Of a DNA stretch of 64,000 nucleotides, positions 62,562 through 64,000 are shown piece by piece. The notes below the pieces were generated by a model. It was not told where the DNA came from. It saw only the letters and a program-made list of their open reading frames with translations, and did not search any database. Position 1 is the first letter of the stretch. Each line of letters starts with the position of its first letter. Made by a program: the position numbers and the translations under genes. The DNA comes from CAZPQM01 sp964588995 (GTDB lineage Bacteria; Pseudomonadota; Alphaproteobacteria; Rickettsiales; UBA8987), in contig CAZPQM010000006.1 of NCBI GenBank assembly GCA_964588995.1, positions 53,467 to 117,466 on the forward strand, in the 5' to 3' direction.

Positions 62562-63536
62562 TTAGGCAGCTTTTTTCTGCCAATACAAATTTTTTCTTAA
62601 CGTCATAGTTTTTGCCTTAATTTTGCGGCGCTGTTCAAGGACGGTTTCACCCCGTCCCAGCCACACATCTTCCGGCGTTAAATTATTCAAGCTCTCATGA
62701 TATCTCCTTGTGTTGTAATGATTGATAAATTCACCAATACGGCTCTCAAGCTCGCTTGGCATGTAATAATGCTCCAGTAGAATTTTATCTTTCATCGTGC
62801 GGTGCCAACGCTCGATCTTGCCTTGGGTCATCGGATGATACGGCTTGCCGCGGGTATGGGTCATGCCATTTTCTTCCAGCCAGCCTTTGAGTTCACCGCT
62901 GATATAACACGGCCCGTTATCGCTTAAAAGCCGCGGCCTGTGTTTGCGGGTTAATCCGGCTACTTTCAGCGCATGCTTGAGCGTTGCCGAGACATCGGAG
63001 GCTGCCATACCGGTGCATAGTCGCCAGCTCACGATATAACGGCTGTAATCATCAATCACGGTCGAGAGATAATACCAGCCCCAGCCCGTTACTTTCAGAT
63101 AGGTGAAATCCGTCTGCCAGAGCTGATTGATCGCTGTTGTCGGCTGATCGAACTTATCCTTGGCCTTCATCACAATCCAAGCCGGAGAGGTCAGAAGATC
63201 ATGAGCCTTCAGGATGCGGTAAACGCTCGCCTCCGATACAAAATAACCTTGCTCTTCGGTAAACCGGATAGCCAGCTCTCGCGGCGATAACTCAGGCTCA
63301 TCCAGTGCCAGCTCAACCAGAGCCTTACGCTCGGTATCCGGCACCTTATTCCACACCAAAGTTGGACAGGGCTTTTGATCCTCAAGGGCATCATAGCCTC
63401 CTGTAAGATAGCGGTCATACCAGTTGTAAAAGGTGGAACGCGAGATCCCCAACTGTTCGCAAGTGCGCCGTATACCAAGAGCGCTTTCTTCTATGGTGCG
63501 GATGATCTCGAATTTTGAAGCGGCGGAATATCTCAT
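62562..63536 (-). CDS. IS3-family transposase OrfB (DDE domain)
   Basis: A 324-residue integrase-type transposase. An N-terminal HTH segment (1-60) precedes the rve core with catalytic Asp in WQTDFTYLK, Asp in LLSDNGPCY and Glu in GKIERWHRTMK. The C-terminus has the IS3 pattern FINHYNTRRYHESLNN. It overlaps orfA by four bases. It is made either by restart at ATGA or as an OrfAB fusion through the A7G slip site at 63564. Confidence 0.95.
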   Translation of the reverse strand: MRYSAASKFEIIRTIEESALGIRRTCEQLGISRSTFYNWYDRYLTGGYDALEDQKPCPTLVWNKVPDTERKALVELALDEPELSPRELAIRFTEEQGYFVSEASVYRILKAHDLLTSPAWIVMKAKDKFDQPTTAINQLWQTDFTYLKVTGWGWYYLSTVIDDYSRYIVSWRLCTGMAASDVSATLKHALKVAGLTRKHRPRLLSDNGPCYISGELKGWLEENGMTHTRGKPYHPMTQGKIERWHRTMKDKILLEHYYMPSELESRIGEFINHYNTRRYHESLNNLTPEDVWLGRGETVLEQRRKIKAKTMTLRKNLYWQKKAA

Positions 63537-63913
63537 ATATCGTCCTCCCCACCCATGATCTCGCTTTTTTTAAGCAGGCGGTGTTCAAGGATCTCTTCGG
63601 CTAATGCCTCTTTGAGATGAGAGTTTTCTTTGCGCAATTCCTTCACTTCACTGATGCTGGCCTCCCGCTGCGTATCACCCTCAAGCCGCTTCTTGCCCGC
63701 CTCCATAAACTCGCGGCTCCAGCGGTAATACAAATTCTGATGAATACCTTCCTGGCGGCACAGCTCGGCAATGCTTTCTTCTCCGCGCAATCCGGCCAGA
63801 ACAATCCGTATCTTCTCTTCGCTATTGAATTTGCGGCGGGTCTGCCGCTTGATATTACGGACTACTTTATCCGCTTCTGCCTTGTGGTCTTTTGAATTTT
63901 GTTTTTTGCTCAT
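63533..63913 (-). CDS. IS3-family transposase OrfA (HTH)
   Basis: A 126-residue DNA-binding protein that recognises the element ends. The helix-turn-helix lies at about 30-75 (IRIVLAGLRGEESIAELCRQ, shortened), and a leucine-zipper-like coiled coil follows (VKELRKENSHLKEALAEEIL). It is followed by the slip site A7G and overlaps orfB. Confidence 0.93.
   Translation of the reverse strand: MSKKQNSKDHKAEADKVVRNIKRQTRRKFNSEEKIRIVLAGLRGEESIAELCRQEGIHQNLYYRWSREFMEAGKKRLEGDTQREASISEVKELRKENSHLKEALAEEILEHRLLKKSEIMGGEDDI
63564..63571 (-). promoter_or_regulatory. Programmed -1 frameshift site between orfA and orfB
   Basis: On the minus strand the sequence is A AAA AAG, the classical slippery site of IS3 elements, about 30 bases before the orfA stop. 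The -1 frame has no stop codon from here to the orfB start, so a fused OrfAB transposase can be made. Confidence 0.75.
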
Positions 63914-64000
63914 CTTCGACTCCTTCGTCGTCTTCGATAAGCCAAAAACATCACCTTAGCAATCAGGCACTATCTGTCCAACTTATGCTGACGGGGTACA

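Larger units (their letters stand above)
62490..64000. mobile_element. IS3-family insertion sequence, complete
   Basis: The left end at 62490 (TGTACGTCGTCAG) and the right end at 64000 are imperfect inverted repeats of about 26 bases with matching blocks TGTAC, CGTCAG and TTGGACA. The 1511-bp element holds overlapping orfA and orfB on the minus strand. The window ends exactly at its right tip, so the target duplication cannot be checked. It has cut the upstream unknown gene. Confidence 0.88.

Overview
The window is about 64 kb of a flagellated, piliated Gram-negative bacterium, most likely a member of the Alphaproteobacteria outside the well-studied orders. The evidence is a flagellin-flaG-fliD-fliS block, HpnE-type hopanoid/squalene chemistry, two PAS_5-family proteins, and the string lepB-rnc-era ... 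recO ... parC, whose contiguous form is typical of alphaproteobacteria. Base composition looks close to even. The genome is rich in short dispersed repeats, many palindromic, and several lie inside coding sequence.

Layout. 0.3-5.6 kb: flagellar filament genes (flagellin, FlaG-like, FliD, FliS). 5.7-12.8 kb: QueH, a YejA-type peptide-binding protein, a 275-bp MITE, HpnE, two PAS_5 proteins, a squalene-synthase-fold protein and pyrophosphatase. 13.5-15.7 kb: groES-groEL. 15.7-16.4 kb: a mosaic of repeats. 16.4-22.2 kb: an unknown protein, a chemoreceptor, an ArsC-family protein, an orphan TRAP small permease and guaB. 22.3-23.1 kb: tRNA-Asn followed by a decayed integrase and a degenerate copy of the tRNA 3' half. 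23.2-27.8 kb: parC, a secreted protein and recO. 27.8-34.4 kb: an opposite-strand block with MBOAT acyltransferase, AlgX-like SGNH protein, FkbH-like enzyme, methyltransferase and acyl carrier protein, followed by a repeat mosaic. 34.4-37.0 kb: era, rnc, lepB. 37.2-46.2 kb: a type IV pilus operon (minor pilins, PilT, a PilY1-like tip protein, PilX-like, pilin PilA), with the prepilin peptidase divergent at 46.5 kb. 47.3-53.6 kb: TypA, an AEC transporter and a zinc-uptake operon (porin, ZnuA, ZnuB) behind a possible Zur operator. 53.5-64 kb: accessory DNA with a decayed RTX/LamG surface protein, an IS200/IS605 element, two hipBA modules around an AlkB-like gene, and an IS3-family element whose right end is the last base of the window.

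How parts work together. Flagellar and pilus genes give two surface motility systems next to a chemoreceptor. The MBOAT-AlgX-FkbH-MTase-ACP genes abut or overlap and look like one pathway: a short acyl group is built on the carrier protein, possibly methylated, and then passed to an extracytoplasmic glycan. The zinc genes form one operon but lack the ATPase gene.

The most striking observation is a repeat of about 160 nt present twice in the pilus operon. Five small hairpins are kept in both copies although the stem sequences differ by compensatory changes. A second repeat family behaves the same way, a third sits in frame inside parC, and heptanucleotide repeats directly encode the leader peptides of minor prepilins. 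A PilY1-like protein with an NHL propeller nested in its vWA domain is the most unusual protein.
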